In this document: in pieces, positions 34,635 through 45,778 of the stretch
Layout: each line of letters begins with the position of its first letter
Numbering within the stretch: position 1 is the first letter of the stretch
Assembly (NCBI GenBank): GCA_963978895.1
Contig: OZ022244.1
Location: 23,085,992 to 23,149,991, forward strand
Reading direction: 5' to 3'
DNA length: 64,000 nt
Source: Erpobdella octoculata
Taxonomy: Eukaryota > Annelida > Clitellata > Hirudinida > Erpobdellidae
Notes under the pieces: model-generated
The model's database searches: none
What the model saw: the letters and a program-made list of their open reading frames with translations, nothing else
What the model was told of the DNA's origin: nothing
Made by a program: the position numbers and the translations under genes

Positions 34635-37600
34635 TTAACCATAATAAAATGGTCTGTAACAGAAATATTCTTCAGTTATTGCAGATAACTCTCCAGTAGA
34701 GGAATTAACACACCCACCGTATTCTTTATAAGTATCGTTTGGTAAAACACTTGGAACTGATATAGAAAAGAAAATCGTTATTACAAATTCATAATAATTT
34801 TAAATTTATTTCTTTCAAGTTAACCTGCGTAAACCGCAAGAAAACTTTCACGGCCAGATGGAGTTCCATCAGAAAGCTTCACATCGCAGTTGGAAGAAGA
34901 AACAGCCAAACCGTTATTAAAATCCAGACAAAAACATTTGTTGAGCTTTTCAATCAAGCAAATATTATTTTAGAAATCATGATTTTGTTGTTTAATGAAA
35001 GTAAATTTTTATTATAAATCATTTTTTTTTTAGTTCACACAATGTTCATTGTTAGAGTCTAGTAGGTACGTTGCCGTAACGTTGCACTTATTTCGGCAGT
35101 TTTTATTATTTAAAATTTAAGGCGCGCGGTTTTTTTTATTTTTTTCCTCTCCAATAAAATCTTATATAATTAAAACCTTTTCTGGCTTGTAGATCGTATA
35201 AAAAGACACTGGAACCGAAGCCGTTTGCATCCATAATAAATTTGTTCCCACGCCATCACCGAATTTTTTGAACTTAAAATTTTTATTATTACCAATGCTT
35301 TTATTAAATCTTCGTCTCTGTTTCTCTGTCTGTCTGTTTCTCTGTCTGTTTCAAATCTTGCAATCAATTTTTGAGTCACTTCCTGATGATAGATTTTTTT
35401 CAAATTTTGCATACATGCTCAAAATAGAAGACAATGCAATATTCAATTATTAGTTTTACAATAAGTCAATTAATTTAGTTAATTTTCTTGAGGGTTTTAT
35501 CGAGGGGTTTCTTGAGGGTTTTCTTGAGGGTTTTCTTGATGGTTTTCTTGAGGGTTTTCTTGACCACAAAACGCTAACCGACTGGCAGACTATTTTACCA
35601 AGTTAACACGAACCACACTCACTGACCGCGATTCTCAAGCGTGTACGAAATTTTCATGAAAATAGTTGAGATATTTAAATTCGATGCTTTTTGATGATAT
35701 TTTTATTATTATTACCAATGCTTTTATTAACTCGTCGTCTCTGTTTCTCTGTCTGTCTGCTTGTTTCTCTGTCTGTTTGTTTCTCTGTCTGTTTCAAATC
35801 TTGCAATCAATTTTTGAGTCACTTCCTGATGATAGATTTTTTTTCAAATTTTGCATACATGCTCAAAATAGAAGACAATGCAATATTCAATTATTAGTTT
35901 TATAATAAGTCAATTAATTTAGTTAATTTTAATTAATTTCGATATTTCGATATAATTAAGATATTTCGACTTTAATATAAAATAAAAGAGTAATATAAGA
36001 AAAAATTGATTGCAAAATTTGTGTTTTAATTACATATAAGAGCATTGGTTTTAAAAATTCGTTTTTAATTTACTTGTTTTCAATTAAAACAACAATAAAA
36101 AATGTCTTATATCTTAAAAAAGTAAGTATAAAATTCAGTTTTAGTTTTTATTTTAATCAATTTTTAATAATTTTTTCAAATTTTTTTTTCCTTAAATGAT
36201 AAAACAATGCATTGACTTCAAAGTCAAACATGAACTTTTCTTGAAAATTCCAATAGGTATGCTACTCCCGGCTATTTTTGCTGGTATCGCAATTCCCGGA
36301 TTGATTCCATTCTATTAGATTGGATAGACTAATACCTAATATATTACAAATAGTTTTTATTTAGCTGTTTGTGAGGTTATCTATAGCAACAAACCAAATT
36401 AAGTTTTATTGCGAGAGTTGGCAGAAAATTAATAAAGTAAGTTTTTTCAACTCGAGCTATGCAAGAATTCAATGGAAGTATTAGAATTAGTATCGGCAGA
36501 TGGGGCTTCTAAGAAAAACAAAACTTTCACATGGCTGGAAAACTATTAAAATTCAGATTTATAAATTGTTTTATTTAAAATATACTACTTGTAATCCAAG
36601 GTTGGTACTTCCTGCTTTTTTGCACGTGCTACTGCAGTCTAGGAATACATCGAGGTTGCCGTGATATGAAACGTTTTTTAAAAACTTGTAGCAGCCAACA
36701 TAATAATTTAATTCTGACACTGGCAATAAATTGAAAAAATATTTTAGGTTTTACTCGGTCATAAAAAAAGACAACTGTTTACACGGCGAATTAGTTATTT
36801 TACCTTCAACGATAGCATACAACTGAGGAAGAAAAGATTGTCTAAATTTTTTACTGCGTATAAGTTTAACATAGCGAGCTGCGGGACTATTCTTACATCT
36901 ATATATGACTTCATTCTCAAGACTGCATTCACTCTTCAAATTCCTCTGACTGATTATCCAAATCTGGATGTCATCCACTGTGAATGTAATTAATTTAAAC
37001 GGTTAAATATTTAGCTATTTTGTTTCGAAATTAACTATCAACCTAAATAAAATTTTGAAAATATAAAACAATACATTCAAGGAAAACAATGAAGCTTAGT
37101 TAAAGTGATGTTAATTAAAATAGGAGAGCGGTGTGTTAAATTAAAATAAGTTTTTTTTTCTTCACCAAAACATAATACTGTCGACGGAATATTCTCATAA
37201 ACTTTCTCTTTCTTTAAACCTTGAAAAGAACGATGCTACGACTGAATCTTGCAGGCGCTTTTACCATATACAAATTTGTAATTGTTATCAAACTTCAAAG
37301 AAAATTTCATACTCTAAGTTAAAAAAAAATTATTAACATAAGAGAAGAACAAACTTGGAGGGTCCTTGAATTCAAAATGAGAGACAAGATAATAATTAGA
37401 GAGATCATACGTGTATGTGACATTTGATCGATTACCAGATTTCGTTTTTTCAGTAAGTTTTCGTTGCAATGCCATGTTGATTACTAATGAACAAAAACAT
37501 TTCATTGGTTGTTTTAAATACAATGATTTTTTTAAATATTCCTCCGAGAATTTTTATGAAATAAACCAGGGGCTGATCAGATGTTACACAGAGGGCAAAT

Positions 37601-37850
37601 ATGACGACATCAAAATAAAATAAAAATTCCATCAATCAATTCACAGCTATCTCGATAATCAAATTATCAACAAATACACGTTGATTAAGCAAAATAAAAA
37701 AAATACAAGTTAGCTTTAAAAAGAGAAATTGTTTAAAGTTATAATTAATTAGTATAGTGAATTTTATTGTAACGTGAAACCTTTCGCTGGATATCCGTAA
37801 CAAGGTAATATCCAAGCAAATACGATCAGATATGGTTTCAAATAAAACAT
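34635..37850 (-). CDS. Secreted galactose-binding-like plus WSC domain protein
   Basis: Six exons: 37850-37781, 37483-37355, 36977-36804, 36713-36589, 34945-34825, 34756-34635; 246 aa. Phases match at every junction. Exon 1 is a clear signal peptide (MFYLKPYLIVFAWILPCYG). Residues about 24-124 form a discoidin-like domain ('INMALQRKL…FEFKDPPMDDIQIWI…RYVKLIR…LYAIVE'). Residues about 126-206 form a WSC domain: 'YVGCYKF', 'CSSTCKKAG', 'KCFCLDFNNG', 'NCDVKLSDG', 'FLAVYA'. WSC domains bind polysaccharides. Here two usual cysteines after the NCD motif are replaced by Leu and Ser. A 40-residue tail with three cysteines ends the protein. Four N-glycosylation sequons are visible. The donor of exon 4 may be three bases later (36586). 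The 1.6-kb fourth intron holds two H3a elements. Confidence 0.75.
35290..35484 (-). mobile_element. H3a element, partial copy
   Basis: Starts 'accaatgcttttattaaatc' and follows the family to 'aattaatttagttaattttc', then breaks into a 12-bp repeat. Lies in an intron of the WSC gene. Confidence 0.7.
35481..35566. repeat. 12-bp tandem repeat
   Basis: About six copies of 'cttgagggtttt' with small changes, where the partial H3a copy ends. Confidence 0.85.
35710..36080 (-). mobile_element. H3a element, full copy
   Basis: 'accaatgcttttattaactc' to 'aagagcattggttttaaaaa' and 'aatttacttg', complete family core. Also in the WSC intron. Confidence 0.75.
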
Positions 37851-38035
37851 GCTGAAACCGCCAATATCTAACATTTTTGATGAAAACGTCATTCAAGAGA
37901 CTTACAGGCTATGTTTGTATAGTAATATCTATATATCTATAGTAATGCATACATGTAAACAAAAAACATTTCATTACGTAGTTTAAAAGACATAAACAAA
38001 ATATAAAGAAAATAAACTTATAGAAAAATTGTTTA
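37851..38035. other. Upstream region of the WSC gene
   Basis: AT-rich, with 'tatctatatatctatag' near 37924-37942. No clear TATA box or other promoter motif can be assigned. Confidence 0.3.
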
Positions 38036-38038
38036 TCT

Positions 38039-38304
38039 TCTATATATACAAAAGAACATGTCCTGACTGACTGAAAATCAACGCCGAACCAAAACGCCTC
38101 GTCTTAGGAACGTGAAATTTGGAACTATATTACTTGTATAACGAGCGGGAACGGGAAAGCGACAGGGAACGAGAGAGCAAGCGGAAACGGGAGAGCGACC
38201 GGGAACGAGAGAGCAAGCGGAAGCGGGAAAGGAAACGGGAGCAAGAGAGAAAAACAATAAAAAACCCTCTGAAAAACCCGAGCAACGCCGGATAACCCCG
38301 CTAG
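38039..38304 (+). mobile_element. Short chimeric Helitron: H1 5' end with H2 3' end
   Basis: 5' end 'tctatatatacaaaagaaca' followed by 'tgtcctgactgactgaaaat' is the H1 start (compare 60121 and 62015). From 38137 it switches to the 18-bp minisatellite and the H2 terminus: 'gagcaacgccggataacccc' and CTAG at 38301-38304, followed by T. At 266 bp it is the smallest complete Helitron-like element here. Confidence 0.8.
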
Positions 38305-38344
38305 TCAGCTATAAAAAGTTTTTTCCTAGGCGGTTATATATATC

Positions 38345-38612
38345 CGTTTTTAAATGCTTTTATTTAACTTCACTCGTCTTTCTGTTTGTTTGTCTGTGGT
38401 GATCAAATCTTAGAAATATAAAATTCACCCACCTTTCAACCACCTAGAATTTTAAAACTTTCAGGAAAGCTTTATTCTGGATGAAAATACATGAATTGTT
38501 TTTTTTCGTACAAGATTCAGCGTAACGGCTGTTTTTTTATTCAAAAATTTTAGTTCGCTGACTCAGATAAAGAGGCAAATAAAAGCATTTTTTTATCTTA
38601 ACTTGTTTTAAG
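38345..38612 (-). mobile_element. H3b Helentron-like element, full copy
   Basis: 'aaatgcttttatttaacttc' at 38354 to 'gaggcaaataaaagcatttt' near 38590, with all family landmarks. Confidence 0.7.
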
Positions 38613-39430
38613 CCAGTTTTTGTCAATATCAGCCATTTAAGTTTTTTTTTCGTAGGCGGTTTTTATCAATAGCCATTATTGGTTGTTTTTTTCGTAGACG
38701 TTTTTAGCCAAGATCAGCCATTAAAAAAGTTTTTTGAAGCCGGTTTTTGCCAATATCAGCCATTATAGGTTGTTTTTTTCGTAGGTGGTTGCTGCTTATG
38801 ACGACCCTTAGCACAAGTTGCATAGCCTGATTAGGAAAGGGGTTGAAAAGTTTGGGTACCATAAGTAAAGCGTTTTTATTAATTACTTGTCTAATTTTGT
38901 AATAATTTGAATATCAAATTGTTTTTTAGCCATTGTAGCAAAGGCGTTCAGACTGCCTGTAAAATTCTAAATTACGTGGTTTTTTTAAACGAAAGGAAGT
39001 TCGGACTCCGAACCTAAGAATCCGCCACTGAGTTATGCACAGCAAACATTTTAGTTATGCATTAACAGAAAAACTAAAAAACATGATATTTTGATTTTCT
39101 ATCATCAGTTTCTGAGCTATTTCAAATTATTTGCAATGCTTATTAGACGTGTATTTTTATCTTTTTATATGACAAATTAATTTAATTGTTGCTAAACAGT
39201 AAATAAATACCGAAAGATTGCTTTCTTTTAACTGAACACGAAAAATATTAGAACGGCGCCGAAACGGCGCGTCAAAATATTTAGCAAGAGTCGCGCCAAG
39301 TCAGCCATCGCCAAGACGCCGGCCTCCAAACGTCTCCTGCAGATAATTTATATTTGAACTTAACTATTTTTGTTCATGTGTTAGTCAACGTGAACAGATC
39401 GTACTGAAATAACCATGAACAGTTGTATTT
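38613..39430. other. Gene-free stretch
   Basis: A phrase 'ttttgccaatatcagccattA' type (38620-38790) recurs about four times at ~60-70-bp spacing. Otherwise unique sequence. Confidence 0.45.
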
Positions 39431-39437
39431 CAGCATA

Positions 39438-39443
39438 TTTATT
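39438..39443 (-). promoter_or_regulatory. Polyadenylation signal of TRMT11
   Basis: AATAAA on the minus strand, 42 bases beyond the TRMT11 stop codon. Confidence 0.55.
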
Positions 39444-39484
39444 AAGATTGTTTTTTTATAAAAAACATAACTCAAATTTTGATA

Positions 39485-42400
39485 TTAGTTGCTAAACTTC
39501 GAAGTTTTAGAAGATCTAAAATACACATCCCTGAAAGATACATCCTCATAATGGTCTTTGAGAATGGTGACCTGACTTCCTTCTTCATTTTTCTAAAATG
39601 CACAAGAAAATGTCATAAAACTTAAAAAAAAAACACAAACAAAAGACAACAAAAATTCACCTGAAGTTCTTTAAATTTTTCCATTATAATTAATCGCCGG
39701 CTCACTCGGTTGTTGAGAATTTGCTCGCAGTTTGAGATCAGCTCCAAGCAGTCGTGACGAGGGATGTTTTCTTCAGAATAGCTGCATTTAAAAATTCAAG
39801 CAAAGCAAGGTATTAAATCATATAAAACTATAATACAAAAATTTCAAAAAAAACTAAAGACCCACCCATCTCGACTGACAGGCATCCAAAATACAAGTCT
39901 CCCCCCAACGTTCAAATGTCGAACTGCAAAGCGTAAAAGATCACAAAGCAGTTCTTTGAGATTGTAAGATTTCTTGCATGGAATGTGGTTTTCTTTGCTG
40001 AAAAATCATGCCATGAAATCTCATGCTTTGAACACCATTTTGCAATTCAAAATAAAAAATAATATTTTTTTTAACAATAATAACACACAGTTCTTCAGGA
40101 ATCTCAAAGTCTGGCGAAGGTGTTTTTCTGAAACCCAACTTCATAGTCGGTTCCCTGATACCATATGGAGCTGCAATTTAAAACCATGATAACAAAAATA
40201 ATTTTAATTTAATTCACAATTTAATCTTTCAACTCACGGTCAGTTACAATTGCATCGAATAGAATACGAGGCCTCCACATTTTATGTAAAGATGCATCTG
40301 CAACTAATGCATCAACATACAAATCTTCTAATCCATATTGCTTCAAATTGTTTCTAATCGTTTCCTCTTTAGATTTCCACTTCTGTCCAGCTCTGCTGGA
40401 TTTTCCTGAGATATATAAAACAAATTATTATCTGTGGTGTTAAGTAAAGATAAAAGTCAAGAGGCAACTGGTAATAAGTTCAATGGTTGATGCATATAAA
40501 TAAGATAAAATAATATCAATTATTACATAAATAATGATTAAACAAAATAATAGAATAAAATTTAAAAGAAATAAAACTGTACCAACCGACACCACAAATG
40601 ACATTGTAATCCAGATCACTCCCCATTACATAACCTCCATAATGTGCAGAAGATACCAGCAAACTACCTGGAAATTCAAAGAGCATCACATGTAAGAATA
40701 ATTTTTTTTCAAAATTACTAATTGAAAAAAAAACATAACTCAGATATGATAAAAAAATGAAAAATTATTTCATAATTATAAAATACATTTAATTAATATA
40801 ATCAACATAACCGATGACCAACCTGTCCCAACGAAAGGATCATAAACCAAAGAGCCTGGCCTAATTTTTGCCAAGTTGGCAATGATCATTGAAAGTGTTG
40901 GATCCATAGAAGTATTTCCTATTTCGAATTTTAAATTTTTGTAGAAATAATTAAAACATTAATTATATAACTTGTTTCTTAAAAAAACACAAATTGCAAA
41001 ATTAAAAAAAAGAATTTACAAAAAAACTGCCAGAAAAACAGCAACACACCAATAAACTTTCTTTGACTGAGATTATACTTTTTGACTTCATCTCTGTGAC
41101 CATCACAGATCTTTTAAAATTAATTTATTTATAAATAAACAAAATATTAGGCACATTATAATATAAAATAATAAAATATCAAGTATATACTAAGAGGAAA
41201 CCTAGCATCAAACAAGAGCTTTAATAATTGCTGCAAAAATATGAAATTTGAATTACCCATCTGCCGAAATAAATCTGACTAGGAGACATTTCCGATCCGC
41301 TGCCAACTCGCCGATAATATTCAAATAGATTGAACGTCACATCGCAGTCATCTTTTAAATCAACACGACCTTTGAACTCCAGTGGACCGTTTGTAAGTTG
41401 CTGCAATTTAGTCAAGTAAAGCAATATACAAACATAATAAATATATATGATTTTTTGGACTTGTCCGATGGAGCACTTATTGAAAAATATTTTAGTTAAT
41501 CAATATACACAGTAAATTCTCATCATATCAAACTTGCTTGAGTAGTAATAACTTGTTATTACAATAAGATTAGTTGTATAAACAAGGTCCTACTTTTTTT
41601 TTGACTTATGCGACTTTCAGCGATCAATATTATATGGCATGAGAAGTTTATTAATGAGGTCCTACTAATTCAAACATTTTTTTAACAATCCTGTACCACG
41701 AAATGTTAATACAGTGCACTCCAACAATAACGACTAAGCATCTGTGTCCCGTAATCGTTATCCCGATATCAATCGGGATTTCAAAACGATACTGGAAATC
41801 CCGTATCGCTATTAAAACGATACAGCCTGTGAGGGAAGTCTCGTATCGAAATAAAATAGCGAGACTTAAATTTTGTTCTCGTATAAAGTCTAAAAAAAAA
41901 TTCGGAAATTTAAAAAAAAAATATTTTTCAATAAATAACTTAAGTCATACATATTTAATTAACGATTGTCACAACTGTGAATATTTGCAATTGATTCATC
42001 AACATTGATTAATTAATCTACCTATTGACAGAAGTTTATAACTATTTAACTATTATTAACACCACTTTAAATTCGGTTTTCCTAACAGTATTTACTCGCT
42101 GACATTGATGACTATTATTATTAATGACTATTATTAATATTCTATGTTTATATTTTGGTTTAGTCTGTTTGATAAAATTATTATGTCAAATTTGTTATAT
42201 AGAATTAGAATGATTATTTTAGTGTTTCGATATCAGTAATTGACCGTAATAGTAGCTCATCTAAGATATATCTTTATAATCTCGATATACTGAAGTAATT
42301 TTGTTGGTTCTCTGAGCTTTGACATAACAACATTAAACTGTACAAATATCTATATATTACTTTTTACTGTCTATCGTTTCAATTTCAAGGCAATTTGAAA

Positions 42401-44065
42401 AATTTAATAAAGGAAAGAAATCACAACAAACCTCAATTTTTTCAATTTTTTCTGAAATACTCAGCTGCTTGTTAAACGATTCAACTTTCACCCTGAAGCT
42501 TTTCTCAGAGCTCAAAAACTTTTCCTAAAAAATTAGGTAATTTTTTTGACATTCAAGTCACTGAAAACATAAAAATTCATTTTGACAACAAATAATTTTA
42601 GTATAATTGATATTTGTGAAATATCACTGATGTAATGTTCTCAACTTTCAGTGTTATCTAAGAAATGTACAGACATTTCAAACTAGATTAAAAAAATTTT
42701 GTATTTGGTAATAAATTTTTACTCCAACAATAATTGAAAAAAATTACGTTTTCTGGAACTTCATGTGGTCAGAAAGGGTCAGTCAGTAAATGGATAATGG
42801 ATTGTATATTGCACTTAATAAATTTATTAACTTAAGAATTAGTTGTAATTAATAAGTAGTACAGTACACGTCCTGAAAGGCGGACAGGCAGACACCCTCG
42901 GGGGAAAAGTAAAAGTCTGCGCTTCTCGTGTATGTCCGTTCCTCGGGGACAAGCTACTTTAGACTAGATAGAGATTTAAGAAATTCCATTTGGAACAAGT
43001 GTCTGATGCTCTTACGATCCACCCTTAGAGGTGTCGCCCTAAAAGAGCTTTACTGTATTACACTTAATAAAATTACTAACAGACCTAGCCTTATGGTAAC
43101 TTTAGTTATACATTAACCTATAAGTAAAAATTGAGCCAAAGCTGCTTAAATTATTAATGTGAAAGTTTAAAAATAAGTAATCAAGTCATATACTAGTTAT
43201 CAGTACTGGCTGGATGGACACAAATAATATTGATGAGTACCATAATAAATAATACCATTGAACACAATTAAAAATATTGATGAGTTTTAACTTTAATATA
43301 ATCAATATAATTTGTTTATAAGTAATAATATAACAAAACTCACAAAAAGAGAGTGGTTTAACAAAGACAGTTTTTCAAAAAATGATGGATAGTTATCAGC
43401 TTGAGCCCATACTTCCATTGATGACCTGAATAATCCAGTATTGTTTTGAACAATAATTTATTATAAATACTTAATTGATGATTTGATTACCATCCAATAT
43501 TGTTTTGAACTATAATTTATTTCTCTTCACAACTCACTTACTTGATCAAAACAGATCTTTTCACAATATTCTTAACAGCATCTTCGTCTGGCAAGTCGAC
43601 TACTAAAAACGGATTCTGGCAATTAAAATGCACAAAAAAGGCAATGAGTTTAGAGCGAAAATAAACTCGAAAATGAAAATAACCAAACCAGTAATTATAA
43701 AACAATGAATCAAAAACGAAACTTCAATAAATTGACAATAAAATATTGTTCAACTGCCTCACCTCCGCACTGTGATCTTTTGGAATATTAAGGTCATGTC
43801 CAAAAATTCGAGCAATTGATTTAATTTCCTAATTAAAAAATTTATTAGAAAACACTTAAAAATAAGGGGTAAACTAGCAAGCAGCAGAGAATGTGGCATA
43901 TATAAAGACTATAAAGAACGAGGACACATCCAAACACAGTCATTCATTTGTATATATAAAGATAAATTAATGTCATTAATAAAATTAAAATAAATAAAAT
44001 TAAAACTTAATAACCGGTAGTCTGAACTCCAGATGTTCGTGTGCAAGCTGAATTAATACTCTCAT
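39485..44065 (-). CDS. TRMT11: tRNA (guanine(10)-N2)-methyltransferase, TRMT11 (Trm11)
   Basis: Fourteen exons, all borders in matching phase: 44065-44015, 43828-43763, 43615-43542, 43425-43344, 42524-42432, 41400-41257, 41110-41050, 40918-40823, 40667-40587, 40405-40238, 40170-40089, 39997-39866, 39781-39661, 39592-39485; 452 aa, close to the vertebrate length (about 460). The start 'LIQLAHEHLEFRLPEIKSI' is the family N-terminus leading into the THUMP region. The Rossmann methyltransferase domain has 'NTSMDPTLS', 'GSLVYDPFVGTGSLLVSSAH' (SAM-binding loop, about 210-230) and the catalytic DPPYGIRE (Asp305-Pro-Pro-Tyr308). The late motif 'GGRLVFWMPV' is also present. With TRMT112 the enzyme makes m2G10 in cytosolic tRNAs. 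The model is complete, with no truncation. Confidence 0.95.
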
Positions 44066-44490
44066 TTTACTGTAAATTCTTTTACGAAAATATAAACATA
44101 AAAATCATAAAATTGAATAACCGGTAGTCGTCTACAAACTATACTATTATATTTATATTACTTTGTTAATGTTAATGTTTATTATTATAACAGGCACGCA
44201 GGACAAAATAATAAATAATCAATCGAAAGAAATTGCAGAAGACGATTATTTGTTTACAAAAAGAATGTCAAAAGCAAATCTAGAATTAAAAGCATGGATG
44301 TGCTAAAACATTATGATTACAAAATTTCATCAAACGCTACAAATTGATATTTTGTCAATCTTGACAACTGAAACAAAAACGTCATTGCATTGCACATATG
44401 TCAACTTGAGAGCGCATGTAATTTGCCGTGTTTAGCGTGTCTTGCTACATATGGCACGTTAAATTTTTCAAATTTATTTATTTTGTATAT
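44066..44490. other. Upstream of TRMT11
   Basis: AT-rich, no motif assigned. Contains part of the shared 1.7-kb spacer between the divergent TRMT11 and METTL25-like genes. Confidence 0.35.
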
Positions 44491-44495
44491 ATTAA

Positions 44496-44770
44496 CTAGC
44501 AGGGGTACCCAATACACGGGCACCCGCGTCACTTCAAAATCAAATTTGGCAAGTTTTCGGGCAGGGGGGGGGAGAAAAAAAGAAAGAAAGCAACAAAAAA
44601 AAGAGAAAGAGAAAACTGCGTTTCACTAGGAAAAGAAAAGCGAAACACAAATAAAAGAAAGAAACAAAACATAGTAAGAAAGGATAATATATAGAAAATT
44701 AGAGAGAGGGAAACAAAAAAAGGAGAGACATGCGTTTCACTAGGGACAAAAATGAAAGCGAAGCGGAGAG
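44496..44770 (-). mobile_element. Helitron-like 3' end
   Basis: On the minus strand 'cgcgggtgcccgtgtattgg', then GGGTACCC and CTAG at 44499-44496 followed by T. The body is A/G-rich with a duplicated phrase 'gcgtttcactagg' (44618 and 44731). The 5' end is not seen. Confidence 0.5.
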
Positions 44771-45124
44771 AATCTCTAATAACATTATTAATTATTATTG
44801 TATGTAAGAAAATGCTTTGACATTATTAAAAACAAACTTTTGTTATTTTTAGTCATCTTGAAAATTAGTTTTTTTGTTTACGTTGTTTTACTTTTCATTT
44901 TATTTACTTTTTTGAATCTCGACTTTCAAAGTTAATAAAAAGTAGCTAAATTTAAATAATTAGACTAGGTTTGCTTTTGTCTTTTAGATGTTTTCCTGAA
45001 TTAAAGTTTCTTATATTTAAAACCGCTGTCTTGTTCGCTTGATTGTTTGCGGGTTATCTTTCACTTTGCCAGTTTAGCCACTTTAGCCGCTAAACGCTAA
45101 AGCTAAGTGAAATATTCCTATTTT

Positions 45125-45174
45125 AACCTTAACCCTAACCCTGATCTTAACTCTAACCTTAACCCTAACCCTAA
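45125..45174. repeat. Interstitial telomere-like repeat
   Basis: About eight units of CCCTAA or one-base variants (aaccttaaccctaacc…), i.e. TTAGGG on the minus strand. Confidence 0.85.
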
Positions 45175-45778
45175 TTAGCTAATTATAGCCGAGAATGTAT
45201 TAATCTAATCTAATCTTTCACACATCCGGCCCTTAGGCCCTTAAGCCTTAAAATTAAAGTGAAAGATTACCTGTTTTTTTTATAATAGTTTATAGTCCTT
45301 TACACCAAGTGTTTTAAGACTGAAATAGCTGTATGTAGGAAGCACCTAAGTGCTTCCTGTCGTGGATCAAAGTTTGGTCCTTTTAGCTGTCTCTCCGGCT
45401 TTATCCAGGCTTGGGACTGGCTCGCAATTAGCGAGGCAGAGTTAAAGATTACCTGTTTGCGCACCATGTGAAGTAACTAACTTCCGTTAATTCTTAATTA
45501 TTTTAGATCTTAGATTAGATATTAGATTTAGATCTTGAGCATGGAGATTAACAGTTTTATTTTCCACATAATAAAGTTTTTTTTTAATTTTTTTACAAGT
45601 TGACTTTTTTTTAACTTCATTGACTTTTTTTATCAGGTGTTTTCATTGCACTCTGACCATCTTGAGTGGAAACATTGCAGTGATTTTTTATTAGTAATTA
45701 AATTAGAATGAAGTGAAAAAAAAGAAAATAGTTAAAGAAGTTTTATTTTTGTAATTGCTTGATCTTGGAAGTCAAAGA
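45175..45778. other. 5' region of the METTL25-like gene
   Basis: Contains a direct run 'taatctaatcta', a short inverted repeat 'aggaagcacctaagtgcttcct' and a CG-richer block near 45390-45440 that could be a SINE scrap. No promoter motif assigned. Confidence 0.35.

Noticed and set aside
39941..40144. Contiguous minus-strand ORF across TRMT11 exons 11 and 12
   Set aside because: The family alignment requires splicing out 40088-39998; reading through gives non-conserved sequence.
41703..42008. Possible MITE with 'cagtgcactcc' end and palindromic cccgatatcaatcggg in a TRMT11 intron
   Set aside because: No matching second end or target duplication could be found.
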